NCBI RefSeq assembly: GCF_900110645.1
Contig: NZ_FOFB01000003.1
Location: forward strand, 236,927 to 300,926
DNA length: 64,000 bases
Source of the DNA: Neolewinella agarilytica
Lineage (GTDB): Bacteria; Bacteroidota; Bacteroidia; Chitinophagales; Saprospiraceae
Direction: 5' to 3'
The notes beneath the pieces are model-generated. The model was not told the DNA's origin. It ran no database searches and worked only from the letters and a program-made list of their open reading frames with translations. Position numbers and translations under genes: made by a program. How positions within the stretch are numbered: the stretch's first letter is position 1; every line of letters begins with the position of its first letter. Positions 32,858 through 43,140 of the stretch are shown here, piece by piece.

Positions 32858-35800
32858 TAGCGTTCGATTCTGACGTCGCCGGATTCACGCTCACGTGAAC
32901 CGCCAAAATCAATGATGTAGAAATAGGTGGCGACCGGCAGAGGGCTTCCCTGGTAGGTACCGTCCCAGTCGTTGTTGTAGGGTTTGTCGCTTCGGTAGAC
33001 CTCGTCTCCCCACTGGTTATAGATCGTTACCTGACTTTCGGGGAATTCCCCACTGTCCAGTAAGCAGGGCACGACGAAGTTGTCGTTCATGCCATCATTG
33101 TTCGGCGTGAAGATGTTTGGAGGTGTACAGTCCACATCTTTACCGACCTGGATGAATGCGGTGGCGGAAGCCGTAGGACAGCCTTCACTGCTCACTTCAT
33201 AGTCAAGTTCAATCTCCCCCACAAAATTGGCCGGAGCCTGGAAGGTGAAACTACCGTCTCCATTGTCCGTCAGCATGCCGGACCCTACATCCGGGAAGCT
33301 AATGACGGACCCTTCCGGGTTTTCGTCGTTAACGGAAGGTGTAAAGGTGACGCTACCCTGAAAGGAAGCCTCCAGCTCATCGTCCCGCGGGCGTGGTGGC
33401 TCAGCGAATACAATCGTTACGGTATCCCGTGAGCGGTCACCACAGAAGCCTGCATCGGTTTCCCAGACAAAGTGGTTTTCGCCTTCCTGAAGGTTGCTTA
33501 CCGTTGAGCTCGGGTTGTCCGGTTCGGCTATGATTGTCTGGTCATTGAGGGCCGTCCAGCGGCCGACAGAGCCCTGAGTCGGGGTGTCAGCGGCCAGCGT
33601 GAACGTGCGGTTTGGATTACAGGCAACAGCGTCCGGGCCCGCAAAGGGAGAAGGGTCACTAACGTTGACCAGCACATTGTCCATTTTTACGCCACAATTA
33701 CTCGTTACCGTCCAGGTAAAAGAGTAGGTATTGTCGGGTTGTAAGCCACTTAGGGTCGTATTCGGATTCGTTGGCTCGTCAATAACGACGCCGAGAATCT
33801 GCTGCGCAAGTCCCTGCGTCCACTCACCACCGCTACCCACCATGGCGACGGGAGTTGCATTCAGGCGGAATTCTTCACCCGCACAGGCGATCAGGTTTTC
33901 CCCGGCTTCAGCCTCTTCTCCATCCGTGACGGTCAGCGTCAGGGTGTCAGAGGAGTAATCAATACAGCTGCCATTAGACAGCGTCCAGGCAAATTGGTAA
34001 GGACCACCAAATTGGGTCAAACCAGAGACCGCCGTAATGCGGGAACCCGGATTCGCAATGCTGATATCACCCGTTCCTTGCACCAGCGTCCAGCGCCCAC
34101 TTCCGGACGAAAACGGACCTGCTTCGAGTAAGTACAGACCTTCACAGATAACCGAGTCGCGCCCGGCGTCTGCGGCCTGATCGATAACCTCGTCCAGGCG
34201 AACTGTAATGGGTGCCGATAGCGCGCTCTCACAGCCATCAAGCACCGACCTGACCTGAAAGTCAAATAAACCACCTCCGGCAAACAAACCAAAGTCGGTA
34301 ATTTCCAGATCAAGGCTTTCCGTCGGGGGGCCTACGGAGACCTGTCCGTTTTGAATGAACCATTCGTAGTTCGCTCCTTCGGTCGTTGTATTGGGGTTTA
34401 CGCGGAGCAGCAGGACGGCGTCAGGGTCGCTGATGCAAAAGGGAGAAATGGGCTGAGCGACGGGAACGCCCGGCGTGGGGTTGACGTCAATATCAACGAA
34501 CATGGTGTCGGAGCTACAGCCGTTTAGCGTTGCTACAACACTGTAGCGGCCAGCGTGAACGGAAGCATCTGCATTAACGATCGTTGGGTTTGCCAGGCTC
34601 GAGCTGAAGTTGTTTGGCCCGCGCCAGGAATAGGTAGCGCCACTAATGTCAGTAGCCTGGAAGTTGATCTCCTGGCCAGTACAGGCCGGATCGTTAGCCA
34701 TGGCTACGATCTCAGGGAAGGGCGTAACGGTAATCATTCGCCCCTCTGAAGGCAGCGAAGTACAACCTCCACGAATAACCCGAACGGTAAACACACCGGT
34801 CAGCGTCGGGTCGGCATCTGGTAAACTCAATGAATTACCCGAAGAAGGGATGTTTGTACCATCGGGAAGTTGCCACAGATAGGTGACGCCAGGGCCAAAG
34901 TCGTTTGTTTGCAGCACGAGCTCCTCTCCGCCACAAATAGAAGTCACGCCCGATGGCGTGAAGGGAGTAACGGGCGCTGCCGGCGCAAAGTTAAACTCAA
35001 CGGGCATCGAGAAGGTGTTCGAGGAACAGCCCGCTTCGTTCATTATCGTGAGCGTATAAGTGCCATTTGAAGCCAGGCTAACGTTAGGGATTTCGAAAAC
35101 GGCCTCTGAGCTGGTGCCTTCCGGCCCTGACCAGGCGTAGGTGTAATCAGCTCCGTCGTTGAGTAATGGCCGTACGTTGGCCATCAGGCTAACGGGTTCT
35201 CCTCCGTTCAGGCAGTTGGCCGACGAAATGGAGAAAGAGTCGATCCGGATACCGGGAAGAATGGAAACCTCTATGGAGTCTTTGCTGATACAACCTGCAG
35301 GAGAGGTTACTTCCAGAACATACATGCCGTTGTTGCTAAGGTTGACATCCGGAATGACCGGAGCAATGCCGGTCATTTCAAAACCATCAGGCCCCGTCCA
35401 TCGGTAGCTGCTTCCGGGTATATCACTGCTGCCCTGAAGCACGAGGTCATTACCCGTACAGACAGGGTCGGGGAGAGTCATGGCCGTAGCCACGGGGCTT
35501 TGGTTCAGTGTAATGGAAACGGGAGGACTCGGGCGAGAGAGACATTCATTCCGTTGGATGCTCACCGTCCAGTTTCCGGCAACGGCCTCGGTCACCGGAG
35601 CGATTCGGATCGTAGCGGATGCCGATTCAATCATCTGTCCGGAGGGGCCCTGGTAAAGGTAAGCCAGCCCCGTCGCGTCCGATGCCGTTAAGGTCAGCGT
35701 GTCGGACCCACAAATTCTATTGTTGTTGGCCGTCAGCGTCACGGGGGCATCGGCGGCCACCACGTTCAGTTGAACGGTGTCCTCCTGGCTGAAACAGCCA

Positions 35801-38800
35801 CCTGAACGGACGGTGCGGAGATAGTACTCTCCGGCATCTTCGAGTGCTAAATCCGAGAGAACTACCTCCCGACCATTGGCCATGAAGTTGTTCGGACCTG
35901 TCCAAACGTACGCTACATCTGCTTCCGGCTGGGCACGAAGCGTGACGGAGGTAAACTCACAAGCCATCAGAACGTCATCACTTACAGTGGCCGAAGGCTG
36001 CGTAGTCGTGCCAACGCTTACAACATTGGAAGGAGGGGAGGCACAGCCATTCACGTAGGCAATGGCGTAAAAGGTGCCACTGTTCTCTCCGTCGGTAAAC
36101 GCGGCACTGAAGGTTGCGGTATTACTGCTGCCCAGTAAAGTGCCCGCGCCGGGCTGACCCCGGAACCATTCATAACGAACATCTCCGGCATAAGTGCTCA
36201 CCGATGTGAGCGGTGCTTCTCCACCAATACAAACCCGAAGGGGGGCTTCGATCACGGGGGCGGAGGGAATGTTTCCGATGGCAACATTTACGATGCCTTC
36301 GGCTTCACATCCCGTAAGCCCGCGAATAACGACCCGGTAAGCTCCATCATTGGCGGGGGTAGCCCCGGGAATGATGGGGTTTTGCTGTGTGCTGATGAGG
36401 TTCCCGGCCGGAGCAAACCATCGGAAGGTGTAAAGGGTCTGGCCAGGACTGGCAACAGTTGGCGGGTTGGCAAACAGCCGAAGCGTATCGCCTCCACATA
36501 CCGAGGTCGTAGCGGTAGGTTCTGGTGGCAGGGGAGCAATGCTGATAATGGTCGTACAAGAGTCTGTATTACCCGAAGCATCTTCCAGCCGGAGTGTCAC
36601 TGAGGCGGTCTCTCCGTATTGCGCACAGATAAATTCATTGGGGCTTACCGTTGAGCTTACGATAGCGCAGTTGTCCGTACTTCCGGCATCAACCAGCGCA
36701 GGGTCAAGGGTAACCGGAGACTGGCCGGAGGGATCAATAAAAACGGTCGTAGGCTGGCAGCGGGCAACGGGAGCGGTAGTGTCCCGAACGGTGACGGCAA
36801 TTGTACAGGTGTCTGCATTACCGCTGGGGTCCGTTACGATGTAGGAGAAATTGGTGACGCCCTGGTTAAAGGTCAGCCGTGCCAGTGGGTTAGCGGTGGA
36901 AGTAGCGGTTCTTGGCGTGGTGGTGGCTCCTTCCGTGTAGTAGTCAGGGAAGAGCGTCCGGTAGCTTACCCGGACCCAGGCGCGGGAAATACCATCATGG
37001 TCTCCTTCGCTGGTTACCGCAGCAGCATCGCAGGGAATGAGGCCCTCCCCGGGTTGACCCGGAGGAACCGTAACGGGGCGCGGACGCAGGTTCAGAGACA
37101 GGCTGCCGTCAGCGTTCGCCAGTGCCAGGAAGCGGGAGGCGGCGAGCTTAAGCAACAGGCTGCCCCGGTTGTCACAAGTAGCAGAGCCGGGGGCCGTGGA
37201 GCCCAGCGTGCTGCCATCCGGCAGCAACACGTCAAGTATTGCGGACTGGTTGTCGAATGCCCCCCTGAAGAAGACTTCAATGTCAACACTATCTACTAAT
37301 GACCCCGGGGCCTCGCTCAACGTTAAGGAGATGGGGCCTGCCTGCAGGCTGTTCAGGTTAGGGTCAGTGAAGAAAGGAAAGAGTCGGTCCTGATCCAGAG
37401 CCGGCACTTCCTCCGTAAATACGGTGTAGGGCTCACAGTTGTCAGTCACTTCAACGGGCAAAGGCACCGTAAGCGTTACCTGACAGCTGTCATCAGCAAC
37501 GACCATATCAATTGGTGCGGGGCAGGTTACCACCGGGGGCTCCCGGTCCTCTACCGTGATGGTAAAAAGACATTCGTCCGTATTGCCACCACAGTCCGTT
37601 GCCCGATAGGTGATTTGATGAAGGCCGAGATCCAGGTTAGCGATCAGTGTATCAATCGGGTCAATTACTGTGAAACCGTTGCCATCAATGTCGATATCGT
37701 AAACGATCTCCGTAAGCCGGCGAACGGGCTGTACAAGATGTATCAGCGCTCTGCTCCCGCCGCTACAGAGGTTGTTGATGGCAAAGGTGCCAGGCTGGCC
37801 TTCCGGAATGTTAGGTTCTAGCGTAAAGGTGATGACTCCGTCAGTAGCGTACTTGTTGAACAGGAAAGGGGATAAGGTATCCGTAGTAACTACCGTTCCG
37901 CACTGTACGGTGCCCTGGGCGGTGGTGCCCAGTAGCTCACCGTCTTCACCGTAGATAAAGAAGAACTCATCTTCGCCTTCGGTGTCCGAATTTTCCAGGG
38001 TGATGGTGAAAATACCACGGGAATGAGCGTTGACCGGTAGCTCCGCATCAATGGGCATGTTGAAGACCAGGGCATCAACGGGAACGGAGCCCAGTTCTGC
38101 CTGATTCATGGCTGCGCTGGTCAGAACCGCCGTGTCCCGGAGCATCAGCTGGAAAGGCAGGCCATCAGAGCAGAGGTCCTGAATGACCGGAGGGGCTAGT
38201 GCTACGACCGCCGAGCAAGTGCCCGGGTCCGTTGGAACAACCCGGCTTTCAGGGCAGAAAAACAGGTTGATCGGGATCTCGTCGATCTGCAGGTACTCAA
38301 CAGTGGCAATATTGGTGTTGCCGCATTGGTCCGAAACGATTACGTCAACGGCCAGCCGGCGGACGGTACCATCTGCTTCGGCACAGTTAAGCGCCGGGAA
38401 TGCGGGGAAGTTATTCGTGCCAGACTCCACGATGCTGACCGTAAGGTCATCATCCGCAGTACAGCCATCCGTGAAACGAGCACCGGCCAGGTCGCCCAGC
38501 CATTCGTTGAACCGTTGTTCCTGGCTCGTCAACCCGGAACCGGTATTACAGGTAACTACCAGATCTGCCGGAGCAGTGGTGAATACAGGTGGGGTAGTGT
38601 CCGTCACCGTAAGCATTTGGGTGAAGAACACATCATTTTCACAATCATCGAAGATGCGCCAGCGACGTTCTACGGTGAAGTTTCCCGGGCAGTCGCCCGG
38701 GGTAATTTCGTCAACGAAGGACAGGTTGACGGTTTCATCACAGATGTCATCCAGATTGAACGGTCGACCGGTGATATCGGTATTTTCGTAGTTGGCACAG

Positions 38801-40011
38801 CTAACGTCAACTTCAGCAACAGGTGCCGTGTAGGTGGGGTCCAGCTCATCACGAACCCGGATGAGTTGCTGACGAACCCGACTATTGCCACAGCGGTCGG
38901 TTACCCGCCAGGTTCGGCGGACGTTGAAGTTGTCTCCACAGATAGCGTCACTAATGATGTCATCCGTGAAGGTAACATCAAGGCTGTCAGTAGGCGTGCA
39001 GTTATCCGTCAGGTCGGTAGGCTGGCCCGTTAGCTCCAAGTCGAAGGGGTCCTGGGTGCAATCAAGATTAACGTTGCCGGGGCGCTGAAAATCGGGGGGC
39101 GTTCCGTCCCGGACCTCGATGACACTGAGAACGGAACTCATGTTTCCGCAGGCATCAGTTGCCATGTAGCTACGGGTAACATCATAATCGTATTCGCGGC
39201 AGCTGCCATCCATTATCTGGGTGCTGCTTTCGGAGAACATCAGGCTCGGAATGGTGTCACAGTCTTCCAGACTAACTGTAGGAGCGGCGGGAAAAAGGTC
39301 TTCACAGCTGATGCGTATGGTGTCATTCGTAACGCCGATAATGACCGGCCCAACGGTGTCAACGGTATAATAACTGAAACCAACCGTCGCTGTCCGTCCG
39401 CAAAGATCCGTCACTTCAAAGATCACGTCAAGGCGATCATTACAGTCAAAACCCGAGAGACTGTCCGGAGCATCGTCTGAAATAGCCACAATGGGGGCAC
39501 AGCCAGGGCGGCTGGCAGCCGCTACGGCAATGCGTCGATCTCCCAGCCAACGGTCGTAGCTGTCGGGGTCGCCGGCTTGATTAACGGATCGGCAGTCTAC
39601 CGTGTCACTGACAGCTGGCAGGAGGTTACCCACAATGGAAGGGCCGCTGTTATCATCAGCGGGGCCGAAAGTAATGACCTGCATTTCTGTAGCGGTGCCC
39701 GACACATCCGTCACCGTCCAGGTTCTGTCAACGCTGCCACCAGTACAAGGAGCATTCGGAGCAGAAACTACATCAACGGGAAAAACGGGAATGGTGTCGA
39801 GAACACCCGATTGAAGCAGGACGACGGCCCGCAGGCGACCGCCTGGGGTAACATCCGTGAAACATCCGACGGTCTGATCCGGCGGTGCTGAATCAAGGAA
39901 GAAGGGAGTGATCTGAGCCGATAGATTACTGGAGGAGATGCCCATCAGTAAAAAACAGGTCAGCAGTGATAAACGCCACGCCTGGGGCGTGATGATAAAA
40001 GTACGGTTCAT
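32857..40011 (-). CDS. Giant SprB-like surface adhesin with type B T9SS sorting domain
   Basis: A 2384-residue protein, started at the ATG at 40011 just before the signal (MNRTFIITPQAWRLSLLTCFLLMG). The N-terminal third consists of repeated Cys-containing beta modules with RTWxVTDxCGN and DTTPPxF motifs. HYR-like units follow (VEDREPPVVTCPAPIDMVVADDSCQVTLTVPLP; VRDTTAPVARCQPTT). Further on are many Ig/PKD-like units with YxWxGPNxF or YRWTGPDGF cores. The last 85 residues (CTPPNIFTPNNDGMNDNFVVPCL ... NQWGDEVYRSDKPYNNDWDGTY) are the gliding-motility-associated type B C-terminal domain. SprB-like adhesins of this sort drive gliding or attachment, and they depend on a SprF-type protein; such a protein is encoded immediately downstream. 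The gap upstream (40012-40461) holds its promoter. Confidence 0.93.
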   Translation of the reverse strand: MNRTFIITPQAWRLSLLTCFLLMGISSSNLSAQITPFFLDSAPPDQTVGCFTDVTPGGRLRAVVLLQSGVLDTIPVFPVDVVSAPNAPCTGGSVDRTWTVTDVSGTATEMQVITFGPADDNSGPSIVGNLLPAVSDTVDCRSVNQAGDPDSYDRWLGDRRIAVAAASRPGCAPIVAISDDAPDSLSGFDCNDRLDVIFEVTDLCGRTATVGFSYYTVDTVGPVIIGVTNDTIRISCEDLFPAAPTVSLEDCDTIPSLMFSESSTQIMDGSCREYDYDVTRSYMATDACGNMSSVLSVIEVRDGTPPDFQRPGNVNLDCTQDPFDLELTGQPTDLTDNCTPTDSLDVTFTDDIISDAICGDNFNVRRTWRVTDRCGNSRVRQQLIRVRDELDPTYTAPVAEVDVSCANYENTDITGRPFNLDDICDETVNLSFVDEITPGDCPGNFTVERRWRIFDDCENDVFFTQMLTVTDTTPPVFTTAPADLVVTCNTGSGLTSQEQRFNEWLGDLAGARFTDGCTADDDLTVSIVESGTNNFPAFPALNCAEADGTVRRLAVDVIVSDQCGNTNIATVEYLQIDEIPINLFFCPESRVVPTDPGTCSAVVALAPPVIQDLCSDGLPFQLMLRDTAVLTSAAMNQAELGSVPVDALVFNMPIDAELPVNAHSRGIFTITLENSDTEGEDEFFFIYGEDGELLGTTAQGTVQCGTVVTTDTLSPFLFNKYATDGVITFTLEPNIPEGQPGTFAINNLCSGGSRALIHLVQPVRRLTEIVYDIDIDGNGFTVIDPIDTLIANLDLGLHQITYRATDCGGNTDECLFTITVEDREPPVVTCPAPIDMVVADDSCQVTLTVPLPVEVTDNCEPYTVFTEEVPALDQDRLFPFFTDPNLNSLQAGPISLTLSEAPGSLVDSVDIEVFFRGAFDNQSAILDVLLPDGSTLGSTAPGSATCDNRGSLLLKLAASRFLALANADGSLSLNLRPRPVTVPPGQPGEGLIPCDAAAVTSEGDHDGISRAWVRVSYRTLFPDYYTEGATTTPRTATSTANPLARLTFNQGVTNFSYIVTDPSGNADTCTIAVTVRDTTAPVARCQPTTVFIDPSGQSPVTLDPALVDAGSTDNCAIVSSTVSPNEFICAQYGETASVTLRLEDASGNTDSCTTIISIAPLPPEPTATTSVCGGDTLRLFANPPTVASPGQTLYTFRWFAPAGNLISTQQNPIIPGATPANDGAYRVVIRGLTGCEAEGIVNVAIGNIPSAPVIEAPLRVCIGGEAPLTSVSTYAGDVRYEWFRGQPGAGTLLGSSNTATFSAAFTDGENSGTFYAIAYVNGCASPPSNVVSVGTTTQPSATVSDDVLMACEFTSVTLRAQPEADVAYVWTGPNNFMANGREVVLSDLALEDAGEYYLRTVRSGGCFSQEDTVQLNVVAADAPVTLTANNNRICGSDTLTLTASDATGLAYLYQGPSGQMIESASATIRIAPVTEAVAGNWTVSIQRNECLSRPSPPVSITLNQSPVATAMTLPDPVCTGNDLVLQGSSDIPGSSYRWTGPDGFEMTGIAPVIPDVNLSNNGMYVLEVTSPAGCISKDSIEVSILPGIRIDSFSISSANCLNGGEPVSLMANVRPLLNDGADYTYAWSGPEGTSSEAVFEIPNVSLASNGTYTLTIMNEAGCSSNTFSMPVEFNFAPAAPVTPFTPSGVTSICGGEELVLQTNDFGPGVTYLWQLPDGTNIPSSGNSLSLPDADPTLTGVFTVRVIRGGCTSLPSEGRMITVTPFPEIVAMANDPACTGQEINFQATDISGATYSWRGPNNFSSSLANPTIVNADASVHAGRYSVVATLNGCSSDTMFVDIDVNPTPGVPVAQPISPFCISDPDAVLLLRVNPNTTTEGANYEWFIQNGQVSVGPPTESLDLEITDFGLFAGGGLFDFQVRSVLDGCESALSAPITVRLDEVIDQAADAGRDSVICEGLYLLEAGPFSSGSGRWTLVQGTGDISIANPGSRITAVSGLTQFGGPYQFAWTLSNGSCIDYSSDTLTLTVTDGEEAEAGENLIACAGEEFRLNATPVAMVGSGGEWTQGLAQQILGVVIDEPTNPNTTLSGLQPDNTYSFTWTVTSNCGVKMDNVLVNVSDPSPFAGPDAVACNPNRTFTLAADTPTQGSVGRWTALNDQTIIAEPDNPSSTVSNLQEGENHFVWETDAGFCGDRSRDTVTIVFAEPPRPRDDELEASFQGSVTFTPSVNDENPEGSVISFPDVGSGMLTDNGDGSFTFQAPANFVGEIELDYEVSSEGCPTASATAFIQVGKDVDCTPPNIFTPNNDGMNDNFVVPCLLDSGEFPESQVTIYNQWGDEVYRSDKPYNNDWDGTYQGSPLPVATYFYIIDFGGSRERESGDVRIER

Positions 40012-40461
40012 ACCGTTCAGGAGATTAATGGGACAGGACAAGAAATAAGGAGATATGGTAAGCCCGGCCTACGGGCTTACAGCCACCGCGGAAGGCGGGG
40101 CGAGGAAATAGTCATTTGGGATTGTTACTTAAAATCGGTTATACTACGTGACCATTTGAATGGCCACATTCGTATGGCAAATATACGCAACTATGACAGA
40201 CTCGATTGGTGCGGGATAAACTGCTTGCGTATCACGAGATGCACAATTAATGAAAATACTCCTCCTTTCCAATTGGTCAGTCCGGTCGGCGGCTTCGGGC
40301 TAAGTCGCCGGCTGGCTCGCAGGGATAGCGTAGGCCATCCACCGGCAGGTTAGAGAAGACACAGGCTGACAGCTGGCGAGAATATATTCTCCTTCCATTG
40401 CTTTTATAAGCTCTTCCCCTGCACCTGCGGGCCCCGCTAAAAAAAACGCTTAGACACGCTC
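40012..40461. other. 450-bp intergenic region upstream of the giant adhesin
   Basis: Between gltX (stop at 40462) and the adhesin start. It must hold the adhesin promoter, but no clear TAnnTTTG was found on the minus strand by eye. A GC-rich stretch (about 40280-40340) and a copy of the dispersed motif at 40420-40437 are present. No convincing gene or RNA is seen. Confidence 0.5.
40420..40437 (-). repeat. Dispersed motif copy downstream of gltX
   Basis: TGCACCTGCGGGCCCCGC, with the exact core at 40420-40429; the distal half is a weaker match. It lies 25 bp beyond the gltX stop codon. Confidence 0.55.
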
Positions 40462-41994
40462 TTAAGCTGCCTTGATGGCATCAAAGGCATCGTAGCCCTT
40501 GCGTAGCCGGGTAACACTTTCTTCCCGTCCTACGGCTTCGAGGATTTCGAAGGCATCCGGGCCCTGCACGCTACCACTAACGGCCACGCGAATGATGGGC
40601 AGCACCGCTCCGAAACCCAGCTCATGGCGGCCCATAAAGGCTACCACGGTCTCCTTTATTGTAGCTGCTGACCAATCAGAAAGCGCCGTCAGGTCGTCTG
40701 CCATTTCGTTGAAGGCTGCGCGATTATCGGGTTTCCATTTTTTCCTGATCGGTTTCTCTTCGTACTCCGTAACGGGCCCTACAAAGTAGCTGCCGTTGCT
40801 CACAAACTCCGGAAGGAGGTGGACTCTTTCCTTCAACAGCCCCGTAATGGTAGTGGCCTTGGGAAGATCAATGGTATGACCCGCAGCAGCAAACTGCTCA
40901 AGAACCAGCGGAGCCAATACAGCATCATCCGTAGCGATCAGGTACTGCTGGTTAAACCATTTTCCTTTCTCGATGTCAAAACGGGCACCACTCTTCGTAA
41001 TGCGGTCAAGGGAGAAGGCCTGGGTCAATTCTTCCAGGGAGAAAACCTCTTGCTCTGTGCCTGGATTCCAGCCCAGCAGGGATAAGAAATTAACCACGGC
41101 TTCCGGCAGGTATCCATCTTCCCGAAAACCGGCAAAGGTCTCTTCTTTAACCGGGTCATTCCATTCCAGCGGGAAAACAGGGAAGCCGAGATCGGCCCCT
41201 TTTCGCTTACTGAGCTTGCCCTTTCCGTTGGGGTTCAGCAGAAGTGGAAGGTGGGCAAAAACCGGAGCCTCCCAGCCAAAGGCACGGTAAAGCAATACAT
41301 GTAAGGCCGTACTGGGAAGCCATTCCTCGCCGCGGATGACGTGGGTGATTTCCATCAGGTGGTCATCCACGATGTTTGCGAGGTGATAAGTAGGCAGGCC
41401 ATCGGCTTTCATCAATACCTGATCGCCTAATTCATTGGATTGGAAGCTTACTTCTTCCCGGACGGTATCCGTAAAGGAAACCGTTTCCCCCGGATCAATG
41501 CGGAAGCGCACGACGTGAGGGGTCTTAGCCTCCAGCAGAGCTTTGGTTTCTCCTTCGCTCAGGCTCAGGCTGTTTCGCATGCTGTCACGGGTGGAAGCAT
41601 CATAGCGGAAATTGTGATTGCCGGCGGCCTTTTCCTGCTCCCGGCGCTCGGTCAGTTCTTCTTCCGTATCGAAGGCCAGGTAGGCACTGCCGTTGTCCAG
41701 TAATTCTTTTACGTAGCGAGCGTAAATATCCCGCCGCTCACTTTGGCGGTAGGGACCGTAATTACCGCCTTTTCGTGGGCTCTCATCGGGGCTGATGCCG
41801 CACCATTCCAAAGCTTCCATGATGTAGTCTTCCGCTCCTTCAACGTACCGTTTTTGGTCTGTATCCTCGATGCGGAGGATGAAAGTCCCACCAGTACGGC
41901 GAGCCAAAAGGTAGTTGTAGAGAGCAGTTCTCAGGCCACCGATGTGTAATGGGCCGGTAGGGGAGGGAGCAAACCGTACGCGAACGGGATTCAT
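40462..41994 (-). CDS. gltX: Glutamyl-tRNA synthetase
   Basis: A 510-residue class I aminoacyl-tRNA synthetase. The N-terminus VRVRFAPSPTGPLHIGGLRTALYNYLLAR carries the HIGH box (HIGG), and KLSKRKG (about 256-262) is the KMSKS equivalent. IEDTDQKRYVEGAEDYIMEAL is typical of GluRS. The C-terminal anticodon-binding helical domain (about 330-510) is complete. It charges tRNA-Glu, and in Bacteroidota may be discriminating or non-discriminating depending on the presence of GatCAB (not visible here). The ATG at 41994 gives the expected N-terminus. A -7 element, TACCTTTG, lies upstream at 42100-42107. Confidence 0.97.
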   Translation of the reverse strand: MNPVRVRFAPSPTGPLHIGGLRTALYNYLLARRTGGTFILRIEDTDQKRYVEGAEDYIMEALEWCGISPDESPRKGGNYGPYRQSERRDIYARYVKELLDNGSAYLAFDTEEELTERREQEKAAGNHNFRYDASTRDSMRNSLSLSEGETKALLEAKTPHVVRFRIDPGETVSFTDTVREEVSFQSNELGDQVLMKADGLPTYHLANIVDDHLMEITHVIRGEEWLPSTALHVLLYRAFGWEAPVFAHLPLLLNPNGKGKLSKRKGADLGFPVFPLEWNDPVKEETFAGFREDGYLPEAVVNFLSLLGWNPGTEQEVFSLEELTQAFSLDRITKSGARFDIEKGKWFNQQYLIATDDAVLAPLVLEQFAAAGHTIDLPKATTITGLLKERVHLLPEFVSNGSYFVGPVTEYEEKPIRKKWKPDNRAAFNEMADDLTALSDWSAATIKETVVAFMGRHELGFGAVLPIIRVAVSGSVQGPDAFEILEAVGREESVTRLRKGYDAFDAIKAA

Positions 41995-42099
41995 GGCATT
42001 GTAATTAAGAAATCAGCGATACGAAAAATTTTCATTGGCAGGCAGCACTTTTTAGCAATTATACGTTACTTGTTTAAGCAAGCCGCCGCAGAAATGGCG

Positions 42100-42107
42100 C
42101 AAAGGTA
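42100..42107 (-). promoter_or_regulatory. Promoter -7 element for gltX
   Basis: On the minus strand this reads TACCTTTG, a perfect TAnnTTTG match. The best TTG upstream is only 14 bp away, so the -33 is weak. The leader would be about 100 nt. Confidence 0.45.
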
Positions 42108-42117
42108 GCTGATTCAG

Positions 42118-42150
42118 TTTGCAATCGCTTAGTCAGGTCAAATACCTTTG
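42118..42150 (+). promoter_or_regulatory. Near-perfect Bacteroidota promoter for the polysaccharide deacetylase gene
   Basis: TTTG (42118-42121) and TACCTTTG (42143-42150) are separated by 21 bp, fitting the TTTG...TAnnTTTG consensus. The leader to the ATG at 42347 would be about 190 nt. The rest of this 352-bp divergent gap is AT-rich and shows no gene. Confidence 0.6.
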
Positions 42151-42346
42151 TTTTCTTTTCTATTTTATTATTGATTTTAAAGGCTTTGCCAGTACCGGAA
42201 AGTTTCAGCAGCCGGACACGTTTTTTACCAACTACGATCAAAACAATACGCACCTACTTAGATACTCATCGATCGAATGAGGAGGCAACTTCTTTATCCG
42301 TTCGTAACATTTGATTATCAACTTTGCCCCGTAACATAATTGTCCC

Positions 42347-43033
42347 ATGTATCTCGTTAAAACGCCCCGCGTAATTCAAAAGCTCTTTCCAAGCTTTCAT
42401 TGGAATGTAGAATCTACGGAAGACTCCGTGATTTACTTCACCTTTGATGATGGCCCCATTCCCCAGCTGACGCCCTGGGTATTAGAACAGTTGGAAGCGT
42501 TTAACGCGAAGGCTACTTTCTTCTGCGTGGGCAATAATGCACGTCGTTATCCGGAATTAATGGCTCAGACGATTGCCGCCGGTCATACGGTAGGCAATCA
42601 CACAATGCATCACCTCGATGGATGGAAGTCTGACAATGTTCCCTATTTTCATGATGTACGCCACTGTGCTGTACAAGTGAAGAGCGAACTTTTTCGCCCA
42701 CCCTACGGGCGTTTAAAGCCCAGCCAGGCGCAGTTCCTGACCCGCCATTATCAGGTGGTGATGTGGGACGTGCTTTCCGGAGACTTTGATCCCGAACTAA
42801 CGGCGGAGGATTGCTATCAGAACGTTGTTCGTAATGCCCGTAATGGTAGCATCGTCGTTTTTCACGATAGCCTGAAGGCAGAGGAAAACGTCCGTAATAT
42901 TTTACCCCGACTGCTGTCACATTACGCGGCTCTCGGATACCGCTTTGAAGCACTTACACCAGAGTTGCTGGCTGCTTCTGCAAAGCAAAAAGAAACTTCT
43001 GGCCTGGCAACCCGCCTTCGCACAGCTAGTTAG
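42347..43033 (+). CDS. NodB-family polysaccharide deacetylase
   Basis: A 228-residue protein with the carbohydrate esterase 4 fold. Motif 1 is YFTFDDGPIPQLTPWVL (TFDDG, metal Asp). Motif 2 is AGHTVGNHTMHHLDGW (HxxxH metal His pair). Motif 3 is LFRPPYGRLK (RPPYG). Motif 4 is MWDVLSGDFDP. Motif 5 is GSIVVFHDSLKAEEN, with the catalytic FHD. It should remove N-acetyl groups from chitin, peptidoglycan or an exopolysaccharide. No signal peptide or transmembrane segment is seen (MYLVKTPRVIQKLFPSFHW), so it may work on a cytosolic precursor or leave the cell by another route. Confidence 0.92.
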   Translation: MYLVKTPRVIQKLFPSFHWNVESTEDSVIYFTFDDGPIPQLTPWVLEQLEAFNAKATFFCVGNNARRYPELMAQTIAAGHTVGNHTMHHLDGWKSDNVPYFHDVRHCAVQVKSELFRPPYGRLKPSQAQFLTRHYQVVMWDVLSGDFDPELTAEDCYQNVVRNARNGSIVVFHDSLKAEENVRNILPRLLSHYAALGYRFEALTPELLAASAKQKETSGLATRLRTAS

Positions 43034-43077
43034 AATGGCATTTAATAAGTACCTGTAACTCAATGCTAATTAGGTCG

Positions 43078-43116
43078 CGGTCAGTCTCTCGTTCGTAGGG
43101 GCTGGCCGTTCTTTTT
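43078..43116 (+). terminator. Terminator of the deacetylase gene
   Basis: CGGTCAG (43078-43084) pairs with CTGGCCG (43102-43108) with one G:T pair and is followed by TTCTTTTT. Confidence 0.6.
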
Positions 43117-43140
43117 GCCAGGATCCCTGCCGGTAGCTCA

